Assembly: GCA_934316845.1 (NCBI GenBank)
Contig: CAKRDZ010000007.1
Span: 34,851 to 98,850 of the forward strand
Reading direction: 5' to 3'
From: an uncultured Eubacterium sp.
GTDB lineage: Bacteria; Bacillota; Clostridia; Lachnospirales; Lachnospiraceae
DNA: 64,000 nucleotides
The position numbers and the translations under genes are program-made. Shown piece after piece: positions 24,640 through 33,192 of this stretch. The notes beneath the pieces were generated by a model. The model searched no databases and was not told where the DNA came from. It saw only the letters and a list, made by a program, of their open reading frames with translations. Every line of letters starts with the position of its first letter. Within the stretch, counting starts at the first letter, position 1.

Positions 24640-26202
24640 ATGTATAGTAAAGTGTATAGTGCCGGTCTGGCAGGGTTAGAGGCACGAAAAATTGTTGTTG
24701 AGGCAGATGTTACGAACGGTCTTCCATCTTTTCAGATGGTAGGCCTTTTGGCGTCTGCGGTAAAAGAAGCACGTGAGAGAGTGCGCATTTCATTACAGAA
24801 TTCGGGAGTTGTCTTTCCTCCCAAGAGAATTACGGTAAATCTTTCGCCGGCGGATCTTCGAAAAGACGGTTCCGGCTTTGATCTTCCTATTGCGATTTCG
24901 CTTATTGCCGCATTCGGCAGAGTTCCCCTTTTGGACGCAGAACAGATGGCATTTGCCGGTGAATTGTCACTGGATGGCAGGATTCACCGCGTACACGGTG
25001 CGCTTTCCATGACACTTGTGGCGAAAGAATCCGGTTTCCCGGCTATTATGCTTCCGGCAGCCAATGCCATGGAAGCGTCATTTGTTGAGGGGATAGATGT
25101 GATAGGGGTTCGTACCCTGCAGGAGGCGATTGATTATCTCTGTGGGAAGATAAAGATTGCGCCGGTTGTGGGAAAATGGGAAGAGAAAAAGTGGATGACA
25201 GTCTGCCCGGAAGTTGATTTTTCGGATATTTGCGGACAGAAAACGGCAAAAAAAGCAGCAGAAACGGCGGTGGCGGGTGCGCACAATTTTTTGATGATCG
25301 GTGCGCCGGGAACAGGAAAAACATTATTGGCGAAAGCGGTTTCCGGGATCATGCCTCCGCTGCACCAAAAGGAAATGATTGAACTTACCAAAATATATAG
25401 TGTGGCAGGCCTGCTGGATGAACAACGTCCGATTGTTGTCAGAAGGCCTTTTCGCGCGCCGCACCACTCCATCTCGCCGGCTGCGTTTGCCGGAGGAGGG
25501 ACAAAAGCGCTTCCTGGGGAAATTACACTGGCACAAAACGGCATTCTTTTTCTGGATGAACTTCCGGAATTTTCCAGAACGACATTGGAGATATTAAGGC
25601 AGCCGATGGAAGAGGGGAAGATTCAGGTGTCGCGGCTGGGATACCGTTTTGAATATCCTGCCAAAATGATGGTGATAGGGGCGATGAATCCCTGCCGCTG
25701 CGGATTTTACCCGGATATGCAAAAATGCCGCTGTACGCCAATGCAGGTACAAAGTTATCTTTCAAGATTAAGTGAGCCTTTGCTGGACCGGATGGATCTT
25801 TGTGTGGAGATGGAAAAAAGTGCGTTTGTGTTTATGGATCCGTCGGGAAAGGAAGAGGCGAGCGAAAAGGTAAAGGAAAGGGTTATGAACGCCCGAGAAC
25901 GGCAGTCATATCGTTACCGGGAAGAGAAAATTCAATATAACAGTGAGTTAGACGGAAAATATCTGGAAAAATATTGCCGGCTTGGAAAGAAAGACAAACT
26001 TCTTTGGAAAGAGTTGTGTGAGCAGCTGGAATTATCTGCAAGAGGGGCAAAGAGGCTGCTGCGTGTGGCCAGAACTCTTGCAGATCTGGCAGGACAGGAA
26101 AAAATCGGAGAAGAACATTTGTTTGAAGCGTCTATGTACAAAGGCATTAACCAAAAATATTGGAATACAATTCCAGAGGGGAAGGGAGTTGGAGAACAGT
26201 GA
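24640..26202 (+). CDS. comM: YifB/ComM family Mg-chelatase-like ATPase
   Basis: This 520-residue protein is an AAA+ ATPase of the ComM group. In naturally competent bacteria these are branch-migration helicases that extend recombination of imported DNA. The N-terminal Lon-like domain has GLPSFQMVGLLASAVKEARERV and VNLSPADLRKDGSGFDLP. The AAA+ core has Walker A GAPGTGKT near residue 221, the FRAPHHSISPAAFAGGG segment, Walker B GILFLDELPEF and zinc-like cysteines in NPCRCGFYPDMQKCRC. A C-terminal helical lid completes it. It pairs with dprA, overlapping its start by four bases. Competence in this organism is unproven. Confidence 0.92.
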   Translation: MYSKVYSAGLAGLEARKIVVEADVTNGLPSFQMVGLLASAVKEARERVRISLQNSGVVFPPKRITVNLSPADLRKDGSGFDLPIAISLIAAFGRVPLLDAEQMAFAGELSLDGRIHRVHGALSMTLVAKESGFPAIMLPAANAMEASFVEGIDVIGVRTLQEAIDYLCGKIKIAPVVGKWEEKKWMTVCPEVDFSDICGQKTAKKAAETAVAGAHNFLMIGAPGTGKTLLAKAVSGIMPPLHQKEMIELTKIYSVAGLLDEQRPIVVRRPFRAPHHSISPAAFAGGGTKALPGEITLAQNGILFLDELPEFSRTTLEILRQPMEEGKIQVSRLGYRFEYPAKMMVIGAMNPCRCGFYPDMQKCRCTPMQVQSYLSRLSEPLLDRMDLCVEMEKSAFVFMDPSGKEEASEKVKERVMNARERQSYRYREEKIQYNSELDGKYLEKYCRLGKKDKLLWKELCEQLELSARGAKRLLRVARTLADLAGQEKIGEEHLFEASMYKGINQKYWNTIPEGKGVGEQ

Positions 26203-27293
26203 AGCAGGAAGAATATGGAATGTGGCTTTGCAGCATCGAGGGGATTGGAAGCACTGCGATACGTAAGCTGATTGATGAATTTGGAACACCGGAGGAAATA
26301 TATAAAAAAACAGAAGAACAGTTTATAAATTCCGGAGTGGTAAGTACCCGTGAAGCGAAAATGCTCATCAATAGTAAAAGACAATTCCGCTATCGGGCGA
26401 TGCGGGAAAAAATAGCTTCATATAATATGCAGATGGCATCGTATTTTTCAGAACAGTATCCGGAGAGATTGCGTCAGATCCCGGATTTTCCGAAAAAAAT
26501 TTACTGGAAGGGAGAACTGCCGCAGGAAGAGGTCAGGATTGCCATTGTAGGGGCGCGCAACTGTTCACATTATGGGAGAGAGACAGCCCGCAGATTTGGG
26601 TATGAACTGGCTGGAGAAGGAATTGGGATCATAAGCGGTATGGCAAGAGGAACGGATGGATGGGCACACCAGGGGGCACTGGAAGGAGGGGGCAATACCT
26701 ATGCCGTACTGGGAAACAGTGCAGAAATCTGTTATCCGAAAGAACATCGAAGACTTTATGACAGCATTTTGAAGCAGGGTGGGATTTTGTCAGAATATCC
26801 ACCGGAAACACCGGCGATGCCGGGATTTTTTCCAATGAGGAACCGTCTTATCAGTGCGCTGTCCGATGGAGTGCTGGTTGTGGAAGCGCGTCAAAAAAGC
26901 GGCTCCCTGATCACAGCAGATCAGGCATTAGAACAAGGAAAAGATATTTTTGTCATTCCGGGAAGGATAGGTGATACATTGAGTGAAGGTTGTAACCAGC
27001 TGATCCGGCAGGGTGCTTTTTTGGTTACCAAACCCGCTGATATCGTAGAATATTATGAGACAAATGGAGTGATTGCGCGGAGAAAGAGGACGAAAAAATT
27101 AGCGAAAATGAAAGTTTCCCTTGAAAGTGAGGAAAAAATGGTGTATGCTAGTTTAAGTCTTGAGCCGAAAGATATCAATTGCATTGCAAAGGAAACGCTG
27201 CTTCCTGTGACGACGCTGGTCAGACAGTTGTTTTCCTTGCAGAAACGAGGCTTAGTAAAAGAGATTGGGAAAAATAATTATATTAAAATATAA
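26199..27293 (+). CDS. dprA: DNA processing protein DprA
   Basis: DprA loads RecA on single-stranded DNA entering during transformation. The 364-residue protein has an N-terminal helix-hairpin-helix-like region (CSIEGIGSTAIRKLIDEFG). Its Rossmann core carries VGARNCSHYGRETARRFGYELA, IISGMARGTDGWAHQGAL, FPMRNRLISALSDGVLVVEA and KSGSLITADQALEQGKDIFVIPG. A C-terminal winged helix follows. The frame is open back to 26160, but GTG 26199, with GGAG five bases upstream and a four-base overlap with the comM stop, gives the usual N-terminus. It stands 20 bases before topA. Confidence 0.94.
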   Translation: MKQEEYGMWLCSIEGIGSTAIRKLIDEFGTPEEIYKKTEEQFINSGVVSTREAKMLINSKRQFRYRAMREKIASYNMQMASYFSEQYPERLRQIPDFPKKIYWKGELPQEEVRIAIVGARNCSHYGRETARRFGYELAGEGIGIISGMARGTDGWAHQGALEGGGNTYAVLGNSAEICYPKEHRRLYDSILKQGGILSEYPPETPAMPGFFPMRNRLISALSDGVLVVEARQKSGSLITADQALEQGKDIFVIPGRIGDTLSEGCNQLIRQGAFLVTKPADIVEYYETNGVIARRKRTKKLAKMKVSLESEEKMVYASLSLEPKDINCIAKETLLPVTTLVRQLFSLQKRGLVKEIGKNNYIKI

Positions 27294-27313
27294 CATAAGG
27301 GGGCAGTTTTTGT

Positions 27314-29386
27314 ATGGCAAAAAACTTGATTATTGTGGAATCACCGGCAAAATCTAAAACAATAAAGAAATTTTTAGGAAGCAATTATACCGTGGTTGCA
27401 TCCAACGGTCATGTCAGAGATCTTCCTAAAAGCCAGATGGGGGTTGATTTTGACAATGATTTTGAACCGAAATATATAACCATCCGAGGAAAAGGAGAAT
27501 TGCTTGCTTCTTTGCGGAAAGAGGTTAAAAAAGCAGATAAAATATATCTTGCAACTGACCCCGACCGTGAGGGAGAGGCGATTTCCTGGCATTTGTTTTT
27601 TGCTTTGAAACTGGATCCCAAAAAGACAAAGCGTATTACGTTCAATGAAATAACCAAAAATGCAGTTCGGCAGGCGATCAAAGAATCCAGGGAAATTGAT
27701 ATGGATCTTGTGGATGCCCAGCAGGCACGCCGTGTGCTTGACCGTATTGTGGGATATTCCATCAGTCCGCTTTTGTGGCAGAAAGTAAAACGCGGATTGA
27801 GTGCCGGCCGAGTGCAGTCGGTAGCACTTCGTATCATTGCGGACAGAGAGGCACAGATCGATGCGTTTATTCCGTCCGAATACTGGAGCCTGGAAGCGGA
27901 ATTTCCGATAAAGGGGTGCAAGAAACCGCTTTTGGCGAAGTATTACGGAAACCCGAAAAGACAGGAAAATATTGGAAAAGAAGAATTGGGGGAAATTTAC
28001 AATGAATTAAAGGGCGCAACCTATGAAGTTTCTGAAGTCAAGAAGGGTGAGCGCTCTAAAAAACCACCGCTGCCTTTTACGACCAGTACTCTGCAGCAGG
28101 AGTGTGCAAAACATTTAAATTTTGCCACCTCAAAGACAATGCGTATTGCGCAGCAGTTGTACGAAGGCGTTGCAGTCAAAGGACATGGAACAATCGGACT
28201 GATCACCTATCTTCGTACGGATTCTACCCGTATTTCGCAAGAGGCAGATGCCGAATGTAAGGAGTTTATCCGTGAAAATTATGGCGAAGAAAACGTGATA
28301 GGAAATGCCGTACAGAAAAAAGATGACAAAAAAATCCAGGATGCCCATGAAGCCATCCGTCCTACGTATGTCAATCTGACGCCGGCTGCAGTAAAAGATT
28401 CTTTATCCAGAGATCAGTTTCGTCTTTATCAGCTGATATGGAAGCGTTTTGTGGCAAGTCGTATGAATGCGGCACGCTATGAAACGACATCCGTTAAAAT
28501 AGATGCCGGAAAATATCGTTTTACGAGTTCAGGGTCTAAGATTGTATTTCCGGGATTTCTTTCGGTATACCAGAATGAGGAAGATAAGGCAGAAAATAAT
28601 GCTGCCCTTCATAAAGTGGCTCAGGGAGATGTGTTCCGGGAAGTTGAACTGAAACAGGAACAGCATTTTACGCAGCCTCCGGCTCATTATACAGAGGCCT
28701 CTCTGGTAAAAGAACTGGAAGATCTTGGAATTGGAAGACCGAGTACGTATGCGCCGACGATCTCGACGCTTATTTCCAGACGGTATCTTGCCAAAGAAAA
28801 TAAAAATCTGTACTTATCTGATCTGGGAGATATTGTCAATAAAATCATGATAAGTGCGTTTCCGAGTATCGTTGACGTAAACTTTACCGCTACGATGGAA
28901 ACGCTGTTAGATGGCGTGGCAGAAGGAACGGTAGAGTGGAAAAGCATCATCCGGAATTTTTACCCGGATCTGAAAGAGGCAATTGAACATGCCGAACAGG
29001 CACTTGAAAAGATAGAAATTGAAGATGAGGTAACGGATACCATCTGTGAAAATTGTGGCAGAAACATGGTGATCAAATATGGACCGCATGGAAAATTTCT
29101 GGCTTGTCCGGGATTTCCGGAGTGTCGTAATACCAAACCATATTTTGAAAAAATTGGCGTGAAATGTCCAAAATGCGGCGGAGAGATTGTTATTAAGAAG
29201 ACCCAGAAGGGACGACGCTACTATGGATGTGAAAATTATCCGGAATGTGAAGTGATGACATGGCAGAAACCATCCAAAGAAATTTGCCCGAAATGCGGTA
29301 ATATGTTATTGGAAAAAGGCAATAAACTGGTCTGCGCAGAATCTTCCTGCGGATATATCATGGAAAAACAAAAGGATAATGCTTGA
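27314..29386 (+). CDS. topA: DNA topoisomerase I
   Basis: TopA relaxes negative supercoils through a transient break in one strand. The 690-residue protein has the N-terminal TOPRIM domain (LIIVESPAKSKTIKKFLG and ATDPDREGEAISWHL) and RVQSVALRIIADREAQI. The catalytic tyrosine is near residue 299 in TYLRTDSTRIS. Three C-terminal four-cysteine zinc modules start at CENCGR, CPKCGGE and CPKCGN, each with a second cysteine pair. The final stop overlaps the -35 of the codY promoter. Gene order topA then codY then flgB mirrors Bacillus, but without trmFO, xerC and hslVU between. Confidence 0.98.
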   Translation: MAKNLIIVESPAKSKTIKKFLGSNYTVVASNGHVRDLPKSQMGVDFDNDFEPKYITIRGKGELLASLRKEVKKADKIYLATDPDREGEAISWHLFFALKLDPKKTKRITFNEITKNAVRQAIKESREIDMDLVDAQQARRVLDRIVGYSISPLLWQKVKRGLSAGRVQSVALRIIADREAQIDAFIPSEYWSLEAEFPIKGCKKPLLAKYYGNPKRQENIGKEELGEIYNELKGATYEVSEVKKGERSKKPPLPFTTSTLQQECAKHLNFATSKTMRIAQQLYEGVAVKGHGTIGLITYLRTDSTRISQEADAECKEFIRENYGEENVIGNAVQKKDDKKIQDAHEAIRPTYVNLTPAAVKDSLSRDQFRLYQLIWKRFVASRMNAARYETTSVKIDAGKYRFTSSGSKIVFPGFLSVYQNEEDKAENNAALHKVAQGDVFREVELKQEQHFTQPPAHYTEASLVKELEDLGIGRPSTYAPTISTLISRRYLAKENKNLYLSDLGDIVNKIMISAFPSIVDVNFTATMETLLDGVAEGTVEWKSIIRNFYPDLKEAIEHAEQALEKIEIEDEVTDTICENCGRNMVIKYGPHGKFLACPGFPECRNTKPYFEKIGVKCPKCGGEIVIKKTQKGRRYYGCENYPECEVMTWQKPSKEICPKCGNMLLEKGNKLVCAESSCGYIMEKQKDNA

Positions 29387-29411
29387 TATTTTTTTGAATC
29401 TATGATAGAAT
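29383..29411 (+). promoter_or_regulatory. sigma-A promoter of codY
   Basis: TTGATA (29383-29388), overlapping the topA stop codon, and TAGAAT (29406-29411) are spaced by 17 bases. The leader to the codY start is short, about 20 bases. Confidence 0.7.
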
Positions 29412-29438
29412 TATTTTAAGTGATTGTGAGGCATGAAG

Positions 29439-30197
29439 ATGAGTGTAGAACTTTTGGACAAAACACGTAAAATCAATCGATTACTAAGGGATAATCGTGT
29501 GTCGAAAGTGGCATTTACGGATTTATGCCAATTGCTTGGCGAATTATTAGAATCCAGTGTATATGTGATCAGCAACAAAGGAAAGATTTTAGGGATACAT
29601 CAGAACCCCGGTGACTCACCGCAGTCCTTTTTCCCGTCTTCGGAGGGGCAATGGCTGGATGCGGCTATGTCAAAGCGCTTTCTGGAAGTGTTGTCAACAA
29701 AAGAGAATGTGAATTTAGAATTTATGGGATTTCCACGTGAAACCGCCGAAGGAATTCAGGCAATGATCGCGCCGGTATATATTGCAGGAAAAAGACTGGG
29801 GACATTATTCCTTGCCCGGAAAGAACGGTGTTATGGAATAGAGGATATTATCCTGACAGAGTACAGCACAACGGTAGTAGGTCTGGAAATGACAAGAGCA
29901 GTTTCAGAGGAAGATGATTTTGCAAGCCGGAAGCAGCAGGAAATTGAATCCATATTACATATTTTATCCCCTTTGGAAAAAAGTGCGGTAGAACAAGTGG
30001 TGTGCAGAATTGAAAAGGGAGAGGGAACCATTATCACCTCCCGCCTGGCAAAAGAAGTTGGAATTACCAGAACTGTGATTGTAAATGCACTGAAAAAAGT
30101 GGAAAGTGCAGGGCTGATCCAGACAAAATCGTATGGCGTCAAAGGAACGCACATTAAGATTATAAATGATAGGATATATACAGATTTTGTAACATAA
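29439..30197 (+). CDS. codY: GTP-sensing global regulator CodY
   Basis: CodY represses stationary-phase, amino-acid and often motility genes when GTP and branched-chain amino acids are plentiful. The 252-residue product has MSVELLDKTRKINRLL at the start, an N-terminal GAF domain and a C-terminal winged helix (SRLAKEVGITRTVIVNALKKV, GTHIKIIN). The ATG at 29433 is only one base from the GTGAGG ribosome site, so the ATG at 29439 is chosen. Its stop lies 97 bases before flgB, with a terminator and a sigma-28-like promoter between. In Bacillus, CodY binds the flagellar promoter, so its position is suggestive. Confidence 0.95.
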   Translation: MSVELLDKTRKINRLLRDNRVSKVAFTDLCQLLGELLESSVYVISNKGKILGIHQNPGDSPQSFFPSSEGQWLDAAMSKRFLEVLSTKENVNLEFMGFPRETAEGIQAMIAPVYIAGKRLGTLFLARKERCYGIEDIILTEYSTTVVGLEMTRAVSEEDDFASRKQQEIESILHILSPLEKSAVEQVVCRIEKGEGTIITSRLAKEVGITRTVIVNALKKVESAGLIQTKSYGVKGTHIKIINDRIYTDFVT

Positions 30198-30221
30198 ATA
30201 ATGGAAATGGATTTCTGATAA
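30195..30221 (+). promoter_or_regulatory. Candidate sigma-28 promoter of the fla/che operon
   Basis: TAAA (30195-30198), 15 bases, then TCTGATAA (30214-30221) matches the motility sigma consensus TAAA-N15-GCCGATAA at 10 of 12 positions with exact spacing. Predicted initiation is near 30228, inside the 5' arm of the codY terminator. A sigma-28 promoter also precedes flgB in Bacillus. Confidence 0.6.
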
Positions 30222-30264
30222 CGCAAATGGAATTGTGATCTTTTGTGATTCCCTTTGCGTTTTT
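30221..30264 (+). terminator. Rho-independent terminator after codY
   Basis: ACGCAAATGGAAT (30221-30233) pairs with ATTCCCTTTGCGT (30248-30260) at 12 of 13 positions around a 14-base loop, and is followed by TTTTT. It would stop codY transcripts before flgB. Only 30 bases separate it from the flgB start. Confidence 0.8.
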
Positions 30265-30294
30265 ATGCGAAAAAGGCTGATTGGAGGTTTGAAG

Positions 30295-30684
30295 ATGGTT
30301 TTATCAAATGCATATAATTATATTAATGTGCTCGGAAAAGCGGCAGATGCCAGCTGGACAAGAAATGATATACTGGCAAATAACATTGCCAATGCAGATA
30401 CTCCGGGATTTAAAAGAAAGGACGTACAGTTTGAAACGTATCTTGCCAATGCGGTGGCAGGCACGGATAGTCTGGATGAGACGATTGCCAATATTGATCT
30501 GAATGAGCTAAACTGCACAACGTACACGGATCAGGCAAATCTCAGTTACCGTTACGATGGCAATAATGTGGATATCAATACGGAAAATGTGGAATTGGCG
30601 AAAAACCAGTTGAAATATTATACGTTGATGAATTCGATGACGCAGGAATTTTCAAGATTGAAAACAGCACTTCGTACATCGTAA
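30295..30684 (+). CDS. flgB: Flagellar proximal rod protein FlgB
   Basis: FlgB forms the proximal rod that joins the MS ring to the drive shaft. It is exported by the flagellar type III system and has no signal peptide. The 129-residue product has the rod-protein signature NDILANNIANADTPGFKRKDV near residue 25 and the C-terminal coiled helix ELAKNQLKYYTLMNSMTQEFSRLKTAL. The frame is open from 30235, but the ATG at 30295, 7 bases after GGAGG, gives the standard MVLSNAYNYINVLG start. It heads the motility locus. Confidence 0.95.
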   Translation: MVLSNAYNYINVLGKAADASWTRNDILANNIANADTPGFKRKDVQFETYLANAVAGTDSLDETIANIDLNELNCTTYTDQANLSYRYDGNNVDINTENVELAKNQLKYYTLMNSMTQEFSRLKTALRTS

Positions 30685-30726
30685 ATATAAGTGATTGAAC
30701 AAGAAAGTAAGAAAGGATGAAAAAGT

Positions 30727-31167
30727 ATGTCAGTATTTGGAGCAATGGATGTCAGCGCATCCGGGATGACGGCTCAGCAGCTTCGAACCGATATCATTTC
30801 ACAAAATATTGCAAATGTGAATACAACAAGGGATGAAAACGGAAAAGTATATAAACGTAAAACAGTTGTTTTTGAAGAAAAAAGTTATCCAACGTTTAAT
30901 GAATCCCTTCAATATGCTACGGGGCATATTGGCAAAGGAGTAAAAGTGACAGAGATTGTCGAAGATCCTTCTGAGGGAAACAAGGTGTATGATCCATCTC
31001 ATCCCGATGCAGATCAGGATGGATATGTAACTTATCCCAATGTGAATACAGTGACGGAAATGACCAATATGATTGATGCTACACGTGCATACGAGGCAAA
31101 TGTGACAGTCCTTAATTCAACAAAGGGAATGGCATTGAAAGCACTGGAGATCGGCGGCAATAGTTGA
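30727..31167 (+). CDS. flgC: Flagellar rod protein FlgC
   Basis: FlgC is a proximal-rod subunit stacked with FlgB. The 146-residue product has the start SVFGAMDVSASGMTAQQLRTD, the rod motif QNIANVNTTRDENG and the C-terminal VNTVTEMTNMIDATRAYEANV, all conserved. It is exported without a signal peptide. A GAAAGGATG site precedes the ATG, and it lies 42 bases after flgB and 27 before fliE, in the standard flgB-flgC-fliE order. Confidence 0.96.
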   Translation: MSVFGAMDVSASGMTAQQLRTDIISQNIANVNTTRDENGKVYKRKTVVFEEKSYPTFNESLQYATGHIGKGVKVTEIVEDPSEGNKVYDPSHPDADQDGYVTYPNVNTVTEMTNMIDATRAYEANVTVLNSTKGMALKALEIGGNS

Positions 31168-31194
31168 TGATAGAGAATTAAAGGAGAAAAAAGA

Positions 31195-31515
31195 ATGGAT
31201 ATTACAAATATTTCGGCCGTTCAGTCGTTGTCTGATGTGAGCCGTTATGCAAGTTCAAATGCAAAAGTAACACAAAAAGAGGATGGAAACCGCTTTGATT
31301 CATTTTTAACGTCAGCAATGAATATGGTGGGAGAGACGAATCAATTAACCAATGCAGCGGAAGCGGAAGAAATACGGTACGCTACCGGACAGTCCGATAA
31401 CTGGCATGATCTGATGGTTGCGCAGCAGAAAGCGAATATTTCACTGCAGTATACGGTTGCGGTAAAAAATACAGCATTGGAAGCATATCGTACATTGATG
31501 AATATGCAGATGTAA
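31195..31515 (+). CDS. fliE: Flagellar hook-basal body protein FliE
   Basis: FliE is the adaptor between the MS ring and the rod and is needed to start rod export. The 106-residue product is of normal size. It has the family's C-terminal block from about residue 60, DNWHDLMVAQQKANISLQYTVAVKNTALEAYRTLMNMQM, which forms the conserved helices. The N-terminus is polar and variable as usual. It follows flgC by 27 bases with an AAAGGAG site and precedes fliF. Confidence 0.94.
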   Translation: MDITNISAVQSLSDVSRYASSNAKVTQKEDGNRFDSFLTSAMNMVGETNQLTNAAEAEEIRYATGQSDNWHDLMVAQQKANISLQYTVAVKNTALEAYRTLMNMQM

Positions 31516-31548
31516 TAGATACTTATGATGTTAGGAGAGTAAAACGGT

Positions 31549-33177
31549 ATGATGGACCAATTGATTGCCATAAAAGACAAATTACTTGCTTTTTGGAATA
31601 AGTACACAACAAAACAAAAGACAATTGTAATCAGTGTTGTTTTAGCAGTGTTTTTTGCTATTGTAATCTTGTCTTATGTACTGACAAGGCCGGTATATAC
31701 GCACCTGGCTTCTTTTTCGGATGCCAGTTTGGCGAGTACATTGTCAGAGGCTTTGGACGGAAAAGGAATTACCTATAAGATGGAGACGGATCCGAATACT
31801 GGTATTACTTCCTTTGATGTTGAGCAGAGTAAATATTCAGATGCGGCACTTGTCATGGGTGCCAACGGTATTGTAGATAAAGAAATGACCTGGGATGATG
31901 CGTTAAAGAGCGACATGACAACGTCTTCACTGGAAAAGCAGACAAAGATCACGCTGGCTCTGCAGTCATCCATCAAAGAAAATCTGCTTAAATTTGACGG
32001 CGTGGAGGATGCGACCGTTATTATCAACCGCCAGGAGGATGATAAGAAATTTATCTCAGCGACCAAAGAGACGGCGGTTAGCGCTTCGTTGAAACTGGCG
32101 GATGGAAAGGAACTGCCAACAGAGACAGCTACGGCAATGGCCTTTTATCTGACAAATGCGGTAGGAAATACAACAACAGATAATATTGTTATCGTAGATA
32201 CAAAAGGAAATCTGTTGTATGGAGCAAAGACAGACAATACTCTGGGTGGTACGATTTCCGGAACGGAAGATTATAAAGCAAAATTACAGCAGACATTTTC
32301 TGAACGTACGGAAAAGATGCTTTTAAAAGCCGGATATGACGATGCCGACTGCAGTAAGACCAATATCAAATTTGATATGAATAAAGTGACCGAGCTGGTT
32401 ACTACATATTCCGTGGCAGACGGTCAGGATCAGGGATATTACTCCAGTTCGTATGAGTATTCCTCTACGGGTGCGTCCGGAAGCGGCGGTACACCGGGAA
32501 CCGATTCGAACGGAGAAGAGACGGACTATATGATCCAGAGCAACGGAACTTCCAATTCGGAGACAATCTTGAATAAATACGATTATCTGCCAAATGAAGA
32601 TGTAAAAAATATCGAACATGAGGTAGGCGCTGTCGTGCCGGGAGAATCTTCAATGGGTGTTGTTCTGACAAAGTACAAAAAAATATCCGAAGAGTCGTTA
32701 CAGGCAAGCGGAGCACTTGACAATATTAGTTTTGAAGAATATGCAGACCAGAACAGTGACCCGACGACACTGCAGGTGCCGGATGAGATCTTACAGTTGG
32801 TATCCGCGGCTACCGGTATTGCGCAGAACAACATAACGATCATTGCGCAGGAGCAGCCGGTTTATGAAGCGGCAGAAAAGACCGGTTTTGCCGGCGGCAT
32901 TTCCAATTATCTGATGATCATACTGGCAGTTTTGATCGGTGCGCTTCTGATCTTTGTTATTATCCGTGGTACGGCACCGGTGAAAGTGGCAGAGACAGAG
33001 CCGGAACTTTCTGTAGAAGATCTGCTTGCTACAACGAAGGAAAATGAGGAAAATCTTGAAGAGATTGAACTTAGTGATAAATCGGAAACTCGAAAGATGA
33101 TAGAGAAATTTGTGGACGAAAATCCGGAAGCAGTTGCTATGCTGCTGCGTAACTGGATCAATGATGACTGGAATTAA
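31549..33177 (+). CDS. fliF: Flagellar MS-ring protein FliF
   Basis: FliF builds the membrane MS ring on which the motor assembles. The 542-residue protein has a transmembrane helix at about residues 25-45, ring-building domains (LASFSDASLASTLSEALDGKGI; ITLALQSSIKENLLKFDGVEDATVII), and a Ser/Gly-rich insertion near residues 300-325. A second transmembrane helix sits near residues 450-470 (YLMIILAVLIGALLIFVIIRG). The C-terminal FliG-binding tail (MIEKFVDENPEAVAMLLRNWIND) is intact. Two adjacent ATG codons are possible starts. It precedes fliG by 15 bases. Confidence 0.96.
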   Translation: MMDQLIAIKDKLLAFWNKYTTKQKTIVISVVLAVFFAIVILSYVLTRPVYTHLASFSDASLASTLSEALDGKGITYKMETDPNTGITSFDVEQSKYSDAALVMGANGIVDKEMTWDDALKSDMTTSSLEKQTKITLALQSSIKENLLKFDGVEDATVIINRQEDDKKFISATKETAVSASLKLADGKELPTETATAMAFYLTNAVGNTTTDNIVIVDTKGNLLYGAKTDNTLGGTISGTEDYKAKLQQTFSERTEKMLLKAGYDDADCSKTNIKFDMNKVTELVTTYSVADGQDQGYYSSSYEYSSTGASGSGGTPGTDSNGEETDYMIQSNGTSNSETILNKYDYLPNEDVKNIEHEVGAVVPGESSMGVVLTKYKKISEESLQASGALDNISFEEYADQNSDPTTLQVPDEILQLVSAATGIAQNNITIIAQEQPVYEAAEKTGFAGGISNYLMIILAVLIGALLIFVIIRGTAPVKVAETEPELSVEDLLATTKENEENLEEIELSDKSETRKMIEKFVDENPEAVAMLLRNWINDDWN

Positions 33178-33192
33178 GTTAGGAGGTACGGC

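Noticed and set aside
30198..30294. Cyclic di-GMP riboswitch upstream of the fla/che operon
   Set aside because: The spacer is filled by the codY terminator and promoter elements. None of the conserved GEMM core is visible.
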